Source: an uncultured Nitrospina sp.
Lineage (GTDB): Bacteria; Nitrospinota; Nitrospinia; Nitrospinales; VA-1
Assembly (NCBI GenBank): GCA_950072225.1
Contig: CATMOP010000137.1
Coordinates: 1-6,024 of the forward strand
Reading direction: 5' to 3'
Length of the DNA: 6,024 nt
The notes beneath the pieces are model-generated. The model did not search any database and had not been told where the DNA came from. It saw only the letters and a list, made by a program, of their open reading frames with translations. Made by a program: the position numbers and the translations under genes. Every line of letters begins with the position of its first letter. The stretch's first letter is position 1. This document shows positions 1 through 6,024 of the stretch, in pieces.

Positions 1-1
1 G

Positions 2-3000
2 GGTAACGACACACCGCTTGCGATTTTGTCGCAAAAGCCGCAACTGTTGTTCCATTATTTCAAACAACTCTTTGCTCAAGTGACCAATCCGGCCATCGAT
101 TCCATTCGAGAAGAACTTGTGATGTCTATGGAAGTGACCCTTGGAAAAGAAGGAAACCTTTTGGAAGAGAGTCCTGAACATTGCCGCAAATTAAAGGTCG
201 AGCATCCCATTCTTACTGGGAAAGAAATGGAGAAAATCCGCAAACTCGATAAGGAATATTTCAAAACCGTTGTGCTTTCAACCTTGTTCCCTGTCTCTGA
301 AGGAGAAAAAGGTGTGGAACGGGCTTTGGATTCGTTATGTCATAAAGCTTCGCAAGCTATCGAAGAAGGTGCCACCATTCTGGTTCTATCTGACAGAGGA
401 ATCGATGTGAATCACGCTACTTTGCCCAGTCTTCTGGCTACCGCTGGGGTGCACCATCACCTTTTGCGTGAGAGGACTCGTACTCGGGTGGGGCTGGCTG
501 TAGAAACAGGTGAAGCCAGGGAGATGATGCACTTTGCCCTGTTGATTGGTTATGGTGCGGGTGCTATTTATCCTTATCTTGCTTATGAAACGGTAGCGCA
601 GATGGCGAACGAGGCGGTCTATATCGAAAAACTGGATATTGACACCGCGGTTAATAACTTTATCAAGGCAACAAGAAAGGGCCTGTTCAAGATCATTGCG
701 AAAATGGGAATTTCCACGATCCAGAGTTACCGTGGTGCCCAGATTTTTGAAGCCGTTGGATTAAACGAAGATGTGATTGAACGTTTTTTTACCGGAACTC
801 CCTCCAGGGTGAGCGGAGCGAATCTCGATGTACTGGCTAAGGAGGCCTTAGCAAGGCATCAAAGGGCTTTTAGTAGTGAACTTTTTTCGCAACTGGATCT
901 TGGTGGTGATTACCATTGGCGCCGCGGTGAAGAAAAACATATGCTCAATCCGCATGCTATCGGCTTGTTGCAACACGCCACCCGTTCCAATGATTATGCG
1001 ACCTTCAAAAAGTTTTCCCAGCATGCCGATAAAGAAAGCACCCGACAGTGCACTTTAAGGGGACTTTTTAATTTTAAAGAGACTACACCGATACCTATTG
1101 AAGAGGTGGAGCCTGTAGAAGATATTACCAAACGTTTTTGTACCGGTGCCATGTCTATCGGTTCGATTTCCCGCGAAGCCCATGAGACACTTGCGATTGC
1201 CATGAACAGGCTGGGTGGAAAAAGCAATACCGGTGAAGGCGGCGAGGATTCGGCCCGTTATACCTTAGATGCGAACGGGGATGACCGTCGCAGTAAAATC
1301 AAGCAAGTTGCCTCAGGACGATTCGGGGTGAACAGTTATTACCTGGCCAATGCCGATGAAATGCAAATCAAGATTGCCCAGGGCGCTAAACCCGGTGAAG
1401 GAGGGCAATTACCGGGGCATAAGGTTAGCGAGTACATCGCTAAAATCCGAAGTTCTACTCCGGGTGTGGCTTTGATTTCTCCTCCGCCCCACCATGATAT
1501 TTACTCCATAGAAGATCTGCAGCAATTGATATTTGATCTTCATAATGCCAACCCCGATGCCAGGGTGAGTGTGAAACTGGTTGCGGAAGCGGGGGTGGGT
1601 ACCATTGCGGCGGGTGTTTCCAAAGCGCGTGCGGAGGGGGTACTGATCGCTGGACACGATGGTGGAACAGGAGCTTCGCCTCAGACCTCGATCAAACACG
1701 CTGGGCTTCCCTGGGAACTGGGGCTTTCTGAAACACAGCAGATTCTTATACTCAACGATCTTCGAGGGCGCATCCGCGTTCAGGTGGACGGGCAACTCAA
1801 AACAGGACGCGATGTTGTGATCGGCGGAATCCTTGGTGCCGATGAATTTGGGTTCTCCACCACAGCCTTGATTACTATGGGTTGCATTTTGATGAGAAAA
1901 TGTCATCTCAATACCTGTTCGGTAGGGATTGCGACACAGGACCCGGCCCTCAGGGAAAAATTTGACGCCAAGGCAGATTATGTCGTTAATTTTTTCCGCT
2001 TCATTGCGGAAGAAGTCAGGGAAATCATGGCGCAATTAGGTATTAGAAAATTCGCTGATCTGATTGGCAAAGTAGAACTGCTCGAAGCAGAAGAAGCGGT
2101 CGACCATTGGAAAGCGAGTGGCCTGGATGTGAGTAAAATTTTATTTAAGCCTGAGGTTGATGAAAAGGTGGCGTTGAGAAATGTCTGCACTCAGGATTTG
2201 AGCGGAGATCTGGACAATGCATTGGACCATAAGCTGATAGAAATGAGCCGGCTAGCCCTCGAAAAGAAAACCCAGGTTTATGGTGATCTCCCCATTCTTA
2301 ACACGGACCGGGCTACCGGGGCGATGCTCAGCTATCGTATTTCTAAATTACACGGGGAAGAAGGGTTGCCAGCGGATACGATCCAGTTCGGTTTTACGGG
2401 CTCTGCGGGCCAGAGCTTCGGGGCTTTTCTTGCACCGGGAGTAACCTTTGGTCTTGCCGGCGATGCCAATGACTATGTGGGAAAAGGTTTGTCTGGCGGC
2501 AGATTAATTATTTATCCGCCAAAGGATTCCACCCTCGTTCCGGAAGAAAATATTTTGATAGGAAACACGGTTCTCTACGGTGCCGTTTCCGGAAAAGCAT
2601 TTTTCCGAGGAGTTGCGGGAGAGCGTTTTGCTGTACGCAACAGTGGAGCCCAGGCAGTGGTAGAAGGGGTGGGCGACCATGGTTGTGAATACATGACGGG
2701 AGGAACCGTTGTGGTTCTTGGTTCCACAGGTAGAAACTTCGCCGCCGGAATGAGTGGAGGGCTGGCGTATGTTCTGGATCGGGATAATTCGTTCCCCATT
2801 CATTGCAACCAAAGTATTGTTGATCTGCTTCCAGTTGAAGAACCCGAAGATGTTCAACAATTGAGGGACTTGATTGAGGAACACTTTAAGAGCACACAAA
2901 GCAGTGTTGCCAAAAAGGTGCTTGATGAGTGGGAAGAGACCCTGCCAAAATTCGTCAAAATTTATCCGACAGATTACCGCAGGGTACTGGAAGAACGTAA

Positions 3001-3028
3001 AAGAAAAAATGAAGTGCTGGTTGCCTGA
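2..3028 (+). CDS. gltB: Glutamate synthase (NADPH) large/alpha subunit, partial: 5' end outside the window
   Basis: This is the synthase subunit of cytoplasmic GOGAT, which makes glutamate from 2-oxoglutarate and glutamine-derived ammonia. The frame is open to the left edge and begins with residues GNDTPLAILS, a conserved internal GltB motif, so the TTG at 26 is an internal leucine and not a start. The visible 1008 residues are roughly two thirds of a family protein of about 1500. The N-terminal Cys-type glutaminase domain and part of the central domain are missing. Numbering from base 2, the FMN/synthase domain carries MSIGSIS (384 on), KSNTGEGGED (407-416), KPGEGGQLPG (463 on) and the flavin-phosphate loop GHDGGTGASP (551-560). 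The 3Fe-4S cysteines are C628, C634 and C639 in a CX5CX4C pattern. The C-terminal part (about 735-990) is the glycine-rich GXGXG beta-helix, with GNTVLYGAVSGKAFFRG starting at 854. The gene ends in TGA and gltD follows 33 bases later, so co-transcription is likely. No frameshift or lost key residue is seen. Confidence 0.97.
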   Translation, partial: GNDTPLAILSQKPQLLFHYFKQLFAQVTNPAIDSIREELVMSMEVTLGKEGNLLEESPEHCRKLKVEHPILTGKEMEKIRKLDKEYFKTVVLSTLFPVSEGEKGVERALDSLCHKASQAIEEGATILVLSDRGIDVNHATLPSLLATAGVHHHLLRERTRTRVGLAVETGEAREMMHFALLIGYGAGAIYPYLAYETVAQMANEAVYIEKLDIDTAVNNFIKATRKGLFKIIAKMGISTIQSYRGAQIFEAVGLNEDVIERFFTGTPSRVSGANLDVLAKEALARHQRAFSSELFSQLDLGGDYHWRRGEEKHMLNPHAIGLLQHATRSNDYATFKKFSQHADKESTRQCTLRGLFNFKETTPIPIEEVEPVEDITKRFCTGAMSIGSISREAHETLAIAMNRLGGKSNTGEGGEDSARYTLDANGDDRRSKIKQVASGRFGVNSYYLANADEMQIKIAQGAKPGEGGQLPGHKVSEYIAKIRSSTPGVALISPPPHHDIYSIEDLQQLIFDLHNANPDARVSVKLVAEAGVGTIAAGVSKARAEGVLIAGHDGGTGASPQTSIKHAGLPWELGLSETQQILILNDLRGRIRVQVDGQLKTGRDVVIGGILGADEFGFSTTALITMGCILMRKCHLNTCSVGIATQDPALREKFDAKADYVVNFFRFIAEEVREIMAQLGIRKFADLIGKVELLEAEEAVDHWKASGLDVSKILFKPEVDEKVALRNVCTQDLSGDLDNALDHKLIEMSRLALEKKTQVYGDLPILNTDRATGAMLSYRISKLHGEEGLPADTIQFGFTGSAGQSFGAFLAPGVTFGLAGDANDYVGKGLSGGRLIIYPPKDSTLVPEENILIGNTVLYGAVSGKAFFRGVAGERFAVRNSGAQAVVEGVGDHGCEYMTGGTVVVLGSTGRNFAAGMSGGLAYVLDRDNSFPIHCNQSIVDLLPVEEPEDVQQLRDLIEEHFKSTQSSVAKKVLDEWEETLPKFVKIYPTDYRRVLEERKRKNEVLVA

Positions 3029-3040
3029 AGGTAACTTCTA

Positions 3041-3061
3041 GAAAGGATGTATAAAGCTTAA
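3041..3061 (+). promoter_or_regulatory. gltD translation initiation region with abutting 4-codon mini-ORF
   Basis: The gltB-gltD gap holds a purine-rich GAAAGGA (3041-3047) whose last base is 14 bases from the gltD ATG, longer than the usual 5-9. An ATG overlaps this motif at 3047 and is in frame with gltD, but it reads only ATG-TAT-AAA-GCT-TAA. Its stop (3059-3061) directly abuts the gltD ATG at 3062. This stop rules out any longer gltD start. Whether the mini-ORF is translated is unknown. It has no room for its own Shine-Dalgarno, so it may be chance. Confidence 0.5.
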
Positions 3062-4549
3062 ATGGGTGCGATAAAGGGATTCATGGAGTATGGGCGGGAG
3101 ACACCGCCAGTTCGGCCGGTTGAAAATCGGCTCAAGGACCAGGAGGAGTGTTATGCTCCTTTCCCGGAGGAAAAATATCGGCAACAGGGAGCCCGCTGTA
3201 TGGACTGTGGAGTTCCATTTTGTCAGAGTGACGCCGGTTGCCCACTGGGAAACCTGATTCCGGACTGGAACGATATGGTGTATCGAGGCCGGTATAAGGA
3301 AGCGGTCGAGCTGTTACAGAAGACCAATAATTTTCCTGAATTTACCGGGCGTATTTGTCCTGCTCCCTGCGAGGGTGCTTGTGTGCTGGGTATCACTGAA
3401 CCCGCGGTTACAATTTGTAAAATCGAGGAGATGATTGCGGAAAAAGGGTTTGAGATGGGATTTATTAAGCCCTACAAACCCGAGTTCCGGACGGAAAAAA
3501 AAATAGCGATTGTAGGATCGGGTCCGGCGGGATTGGCCTGTGCTGATCAGCTTAATACAGCGGGCCATGAGGTCACCGTTTTTGAAAAAGATGATCGTAT
3601 TGGCGGACTTCTGATGTATGGCATCCCTAACTTCAAACTGGATAAGAAAATTGTTAAACGCCGGTTAAAGGTGATGGAAGAATCGGGTGTGATTTTTAAG
3701 ACCGGGATCAACATTGGTGTCGATAAATCGGCCAACGAACTGAAAGAAGAATTTGCCGCGGTGGTGCTTTGTGGAGGATCGCAGAAATCCCGGGATCTTC
3801 CGGTAGAAGGTCGAGACCTCAAAGGCATTCATTTTGCCATGGATTTTCTTCCACAACAGAATAAACGTAATGAGGGAGATACCATTCCTGAAGAAATATC
3901 TATTACGGCCAATGATAAAAATGTTTTGATCATCGGTGGCGGAGATACGGGGTCGGATTGCCTGGGAACCTCACTCAGGCAAGGCGCTAAAAATGTCTAT
4001 CAGTTTGAACTCTTACAGGAGCCTCCCCAGGAAAGAACGGAAAACAACCCTTGGCCGCAATGGCCAAAAATATTCCGGGTTTCTTCTTCGCATGCAGAAG
4101 CGAATGAGCGTGAAGGGAAAGACAAGATTACGGAATTTTGTGTATCGACTAAAAAGTTTACCGGCAAAGAGGGTAAGGTTTCCAAGATTCATGGGGTCAA
4201 AATTGAGTTTGGTGATCCCGATCCTAAAACGGGCCGTCCTGAAATGCGGGAAGTTCCCGGATCAGAGTTTGAAATGGATGTTGAACTGGTTCTGCTGGCA
4301 ATGGGTTTTGTTCATCCCATCCATGAAGGCATGCTTGTAGAGTTGGGTATGGAACTGGATGCGCGTGGAAACGTAGCTTGTGACGACAAGAAAATGACTA
4401 GTGTGGATGGAGTTTTTGTGGCCGGGGACATGACCCGTGGGCAGTCGCTGGTGGTCTGGGCCATTGCCGAAGGCCGTGAAGCCGCAAGATCGGTAGACCT
4501 CTACCTCATGGGGGTTACCCAGCTTCCACACAGTGAATTTTTAAAATAA
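3062..4549 (+). CDS. gltD: Glutamate synthase (NADPH) small/beta subunit
   Basis: This is the electron-input subunit of cytoplasmic GOGAT. It oxidises NADPH and passes electrons through FAD and 4Fe-4S clusters to the FMN of GltB. The 495-residue length fits the family (about 470-495). The start MGAIKGFMEYGRETP matches the usual GltD N-terminus, and an in-frame stop lies immediately upstream. The N-terminal cluster domain has C46, C49, C54 and C60 (CMDCGVPFC...GCPLGNLIP) and C99, C103 and C107 (CPAPCEGAC). The FAD Rossmann motif is GSGPAG at 152-157, followed by E175 and the GGLLMYGIPNFKLDK segment. The NADPH-binding motif is GGGDTGSD at 292-299. The C-terminal FAD-contact motif AGDMTRGQSLVVWAIAEGR is at 454-472. 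It is the second gene of the operon after gltB. Related beta-subunit-like modules occur in other oxidoreductases, but the adjacency to gltB and the full match make GltD secure. Confidence 0.97.
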   Translation: MGAIKGFMEYGRETPPVRPVENRLKDQEECYAPFPEEKYRQQGARCMDCGVPFCQSDAGCPLGNLIPDWNDMVYRGRYKEAVELLQKTNNFPEFTGRICPAPCEGACVLGITEPAVTICKIEEMIAEKGFEMGFIKPYKPEFRTEKKIAIVGSGPAGLACADQLNTAGHEVTVFEKDDRIGGLLMYGIPNFKLDKKIVKRRLKVMEESGVIFKTGINIGVDKSANELKEEFAAVVLCGGSQKSRDLPVEGRDLKGIHFAMDFLPQQNKRNEGDTIPEEISITANDKNVLIIGGGDTGSDCLGTSLRQGAKNVYQFELLQEPPQERTENNPWPQWPKIFRVSSSHAEANEREGKDKITEFCVSTKKFTGKEGKVSKIHGVKIEFGDPDPKTGRPEMREVPGSEFEMDVELVLLAMGFVHPIHEGMLVELGMELDARGNVACDDKKMTSVDGVFVAGDMTRGQSLVVWAIAEGREAARSVDLYLMGVTQLPHSEFLK

Positions 4550-4598
4550 TTTTTGAACTTCCAGAAAAACCCTCTCTGTTTTCAGCTTATAGACGCCT

Positions 4599-4623
4599 GC
4601 TAAATATATTAGCCATACTTTTT
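4599..4623 (+). terminator. Weak candidate terminator downstream of gltD
   Basis: A 5-bp stem GCTAA (4599-4603) pairs with TTAGC (4609-4613) around an ATATA loop. Five bases later a TTTTT run occupies 4619-4623. The stem is short and AT-rich, so on its own it would be a poor terminator. It is listed because it is the only stem followed by a T run on the + strand near the end of the gltBD operon, about 50 bases past the stop. Confidence 0.22.
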
Positions 4624-4679
4624 CACCTGTCCTAATTTTCCGGGAAAGTTTACTTTTTTATAAATGAAGAAAAAGGTTA

Positions 4680-4715
4680 GAAAGGGGACTGCCCTTGACA
4701 AAACAGTCCCCTTTC
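4680..4715 (-). terminator. 12-bp perfect hairpin, possible terminator for the protease gene or REP-like repeat
   Basis: GAAAGGGGACTG (4680-4691) pairs perfectly with CAGTCCCCTTTC (4704-4715) around a 12-base loop. Read on the - strand, downstream of the protease stop, the stem is followed after five bases by a TTTTT run (4674-4670). That is consistent with an imperfect rho-independent terminator. On the + strand no T run follows, so it is not a good gltD terminator. Within it, AAGGG (4682-4686) can alternatively pair with CCCTT (4692-4696). Palindromes of this AAAGGGGAC...GTCCCCTTT kind also occur as dispersed REP-like elements in many genomes, so a repeat identity is a real alternative. Confidence 0.5.
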
Positions 4716-4723
4716 CGGAGGTA

Positions 4724-4743
4724 AGCCTGCTGGCAAGCAGGCT
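4724..4743. repeat. 8-bp perfect inverted repeat with 4-base loop next to the protease stop
   Basis: AGCCTGCT (4724-4731) and AGCAGGCT (4736-4743) form a GC-rich hairpin with loop GGCA, seven bases past the protease stop codon. No T run directly follows on either strand, so it is not a standard intrinsic terminator. It could stabilise the 3' end of the protease mRNA, or form a tandem hairpin with the 4680-4715 stem on either convergent transcript. Confidence 0.5.
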
Positions 4744-4750
4744 AGGGGAA

Positions 4751-5899
4751 TCAGGCTGGTTTTTCTTCCTTCATCGCTTCTATCTTGATATCTAGCATCC
4801 TGGATTTGCCTTCGCGGATCACTTCAACCTTCACGGAAATTCCCGGTTTTATCGATGCCACCTGCTTGGGCAGCGTTTCCATGGAGGCGATTTCAACTCC
4901 ATCAAACCGAGTAATGACATCTCCAAGTTTCATTCCCCCGCGGTCGGCAGGACTGTTGGGGATAATATCACTGACCAGGGCGCCCCTTGCGTTTTCGAGC
5001 TTGAAGGACTCTTGCAGTTCCGGGGTGATTCTTTGGATCATGACTCCAAGCCAGCCGCGCGTGACTTTTCCTTTCTGTTTCAAGTCATCAAGAATGGCTT
5101 TGGCCATATTGATAGGCAGGGCAAAGCCAATGCCCACGTTTCCGCCACTGCCAGAAAAAATTGCGGTGTTGATTCCTATTACGTCTCCGTTCATATTCAG
5201 CAACGGCCCGCCGCTATTGCCAGGGTTGATCGAAGCATCCGTCTGGATGAACTCATCATAGGGTCCGCTACCAATGTTCCTGCCTTTAGCGCTGACCACT
5301 CCCGTGGTCACGGTATGGGATAGACCGAATGGATTGCCGATGGCGACCACCCATTCTCCCACTTCTACTTCTTCTGAATTGCCCATTGATATAAACGGGA
5401 AGGAGGCATGTTCTCCATTTTCCTGGATGATTTTTATCAGTGCGACATCTGTTTTGGGGTCCGAACCGATAAGCCGTGCCTCGTATTCTTTCTCATTCTG
5501 CAGGGTTACTTTTATGGTATCGGCACCTTTTACGACATGGTTGTTGGTCAGAATGTATCCTTCATGGTCAATGATGAATCCCGTTCCGGTTCCGTTTCCC
5601 GGCAGGGGTGGAGGAGTAAAAGGTCTTCCCTTAAATGGAGGAGCGAACTGTCCAAAAGGTCCCGGAGTATTTCCCTTTGCCGGTTGAAATTTTGTTTTGG
5701 ACGTAACGAAGACGACCGCAGGATTTTGCTTCTTGGCAATTTCTACGATCAGGTTGGTTCCTACCGGATTAACTTTGGTGCTCAATCCAAATGCAGAATC
5801 CGCAATGAGAAAACCTGGAGTCCCAATTCCATATGAAAGGGGAAGGAGCAACAGAATGAACAGGGTAATTGCTGTTGGGATTTTAAATTTTTGAACCAT
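4751..5899 (-). CDS. HtrA/Deg-family trypsin-like serine protease with a single PDZ domain, exported or membrane-anchored
   Basis: This 382-residue protein is an S1C-family protease expected to act in the periplasm on misfolded or regulatory protein substrates. The N-terminus has lysines at 4 and 6, then a hydrophobic run at about 9-24. It is either a signal peptide or an uncleaved anchor, and there is no lipobox cysteine. A Pro/Gly/Phe-rich stretch (about 71-103) sits where Deg proteases carry a flexible loop. The catalytic triad is complete: H121 in TNNHVV, D151 in TDVALIKI, S229 in NPGNSGGP. A single PDZ domain spans about 281-373, starting at RGWLGVMIQ. E. coli DegP and DegQ have two PDZ domains, so the architecture is DegS-like, though single-PDZ HtrA proteins are widespread and a specific symbol is not justified. 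The ATG is supported by GGAGGAA (5913-5907) seven bases upstream. The gene is convergent with gltBD and looks monocistronic within the window. Confidence 0.95.
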   Translation of the reverse strand: MVQKFKIPTAITLFILLLLPLSYGIGTPGFLIADSAFGLSTKVNPVGTNLIVEIAKKQNPAVVFVTSKTKFQPAKGNTPGPFGQFAPPFKGRPFTPPPLPGNGTGTGFIIDHEGYILTNNHVVKGADTIKVTLQNEKEYEARLIGSDPKTDVALIKIIQENGEHASFPFISMGNSEEVEVGEWVVAIGNPFGLSHTVTTGVVSAKGRNIGSGPYDEFIQTDASINPGNSGGPLLNMNGDVIGINTAIFSGSGGNVGIGFALPINMAKAILDDLKQKGKVTRGWLGVMIQRITPELQESFKLENARGALVSDIIPNSPADRGGMKLGDVITRFDGVEIASMETLPKQVASIKPGISVKVEVIREGKSRMLDIKIEAMKEEKPA

Positions 5900-5906
5900 A
5901 ATGAAA

Positions 5907-5913
5907 TTCCTCC
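5907..5913 (-). promoter_or_regulatory. Strong Shine-Dalgarno of the protease gene
   Basis: On the - strand GGAGGAA lies seven bases before the ATG at 5899. This near-consensus spacing fixes the start and includes the hydrophobic export segment in the protein. Confidence 0.85.
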
Positions 5914-5953
5914 AACTCTCTTGAATTTTTGAAAACGCAAAAGCGCGATGTTT

Positions 5954-6007
5954 GATAATTATTTTTCAGGTTGCTGAGATAATAATAAAACCTGAAAATT
6001 AAATATC
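5954..6007. repeat. 19-base imperfect inverted repeat upstream of the protease gene (possible operator or terminator)
   Basis: The left arm (5954-5972) and right arm (5989-6007) pair at 17 of 19 positions around a 16-base spacer. The inner 10 bp, TTTTCAGGTT / AACCTGAAAA, are perfect. The element lies about 55-108 bases before the protease ATG, where a promoter would be expected. No T run follows on either strand, which argues against an intrinsic terminator of a gene beyond the right edge. A binding site for a dimeric regulator or an mRNA leader hairpin is possible; this is inference from symmetry and position. Confidence 0.5.
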
Positions 6008-6024
6008 CATTAATGGGAAATTAA

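Larger units (their letters stand above)
5900..6024 (-). promoter_or_regulatory. AT-rich region upstream of the protease gene, likely containing its promoter
   Basis: This 125-base stretch has no open gene. On the - strand it carries TATTAT-like and TAATTA -10 candidates inside or next to the inverted repeat at 5954-6007. No convincing -35 partner at 16-18 bases was found, and no clear heat-shock or envelope-stress sigma-factor consensus. A perfect 10-bp palindrome CCATTAATGG lies at 6007-6016. The promoter position is therefore an inference from location. Confidence 0.35.

Noticed and set aside
26..28. TTG as the start of the gltB frame
   Set aside because: The same frame continues upstream to base 2 with the conserved GltB residues GNDTPLAI, so the gene is truncated by the window edge rather than starting here.
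1409..2035. 208-codon open frame antisense to gltB
   Set aside because: It lies wholly opposite the highly conserved FMN/3Fe-4S domain of gltB and its translation shows no recognisable domain; it is a shadow of the coding constraint.
2504..2899. Antisense open frames opposite the gltB GXGXG domain
   Set aside because: They overlap each other and a well-supported gene, with no recognisable protein features.
3047..3049. Upstream ATG as an alternative gltD start
   Set aside because: It meets an in-frame TAA at 3059-3061 after four codons.
5012..5836. Several + strand open frames across the protease gene
   Set aside because: They are antisense to a complete protease with an intact catalytic triad and a strong ribosome site; the translations look like shadows.
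5936..5945. CGCAAAAGCG mini-palindrome upstream of the protease
   Set aside because: Only a 3-bp stem; expected by chance.
5915..5950. Heat-shock-type -35 (CTTGAA on the + strand near 5920)
   Set aside because: It faces away from the protease gene and has no matching -10 element at proper spacing.

Overview
The window is an ordinary chromosomal stretch from a Gram-negative-type bacterium with moderate base composition. It holds three protein-coding genes. Two form the assimilatory NADPH-glutamate synthase (GOGAT) operon on the + strand: gltB, cut by the left window edge, and gltD, complete. The third is a complete HtrA/Deg-family envelope serine protease on the - strand, convergent with the operon. 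The sequence does not fix the taxon. The two-subunit bacterial GOGAT and a single-PDZ exported protease fit many Gram-negative lineages. My impression of a Nitrospinota, Nitrospirota or deltaproteobacterial relative is a guess only.

Layout: bases 2-3028 encode the C-terminal 1008 residues of the GOGAT large subunit, including the end of the central domain, the FMN/3Fe-4S synthase domain and the GXGXG beta-helix domain. The N-terminal glutaminase domain lies off the left edge. After a 33-base gap, 3062-4549 encodes the 495-residue small subunit with Fe-S cysteines, FAD site and NADPH site. Bases 4550-4750 are a convergent intergenic region with two clear hairpins and one weak one. Bases 5899-4751 encode the protease, preceded by a strong Shine-Dalgarno. 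The last 125 bases (5900-6024) are AT-rich upstream DNA with a long imperfect inverted repeat.

How the genes work together: GltD takes electrons from NADPH through FAD and its Fe-S clusters to the FMN of GltB. There, 2-oxoglutarate and channelled ammonia (released from glutamine by the missing N-terminal domain) become glutamate. The protease is unrelated in function and belongs to envelope protein quality control.

I did not find a convincing undescribed system. The items most worth a second look are non-coding: the 19-base inverted repeat upstream of the protease, and the 12-bp GAAAGGGGACTG hairpin in the convergent spacer, which may be a repetitive (REP-like) element or a terminator. No tRNA, rRNA, CRISPR array, transposase or phage gene is visible.
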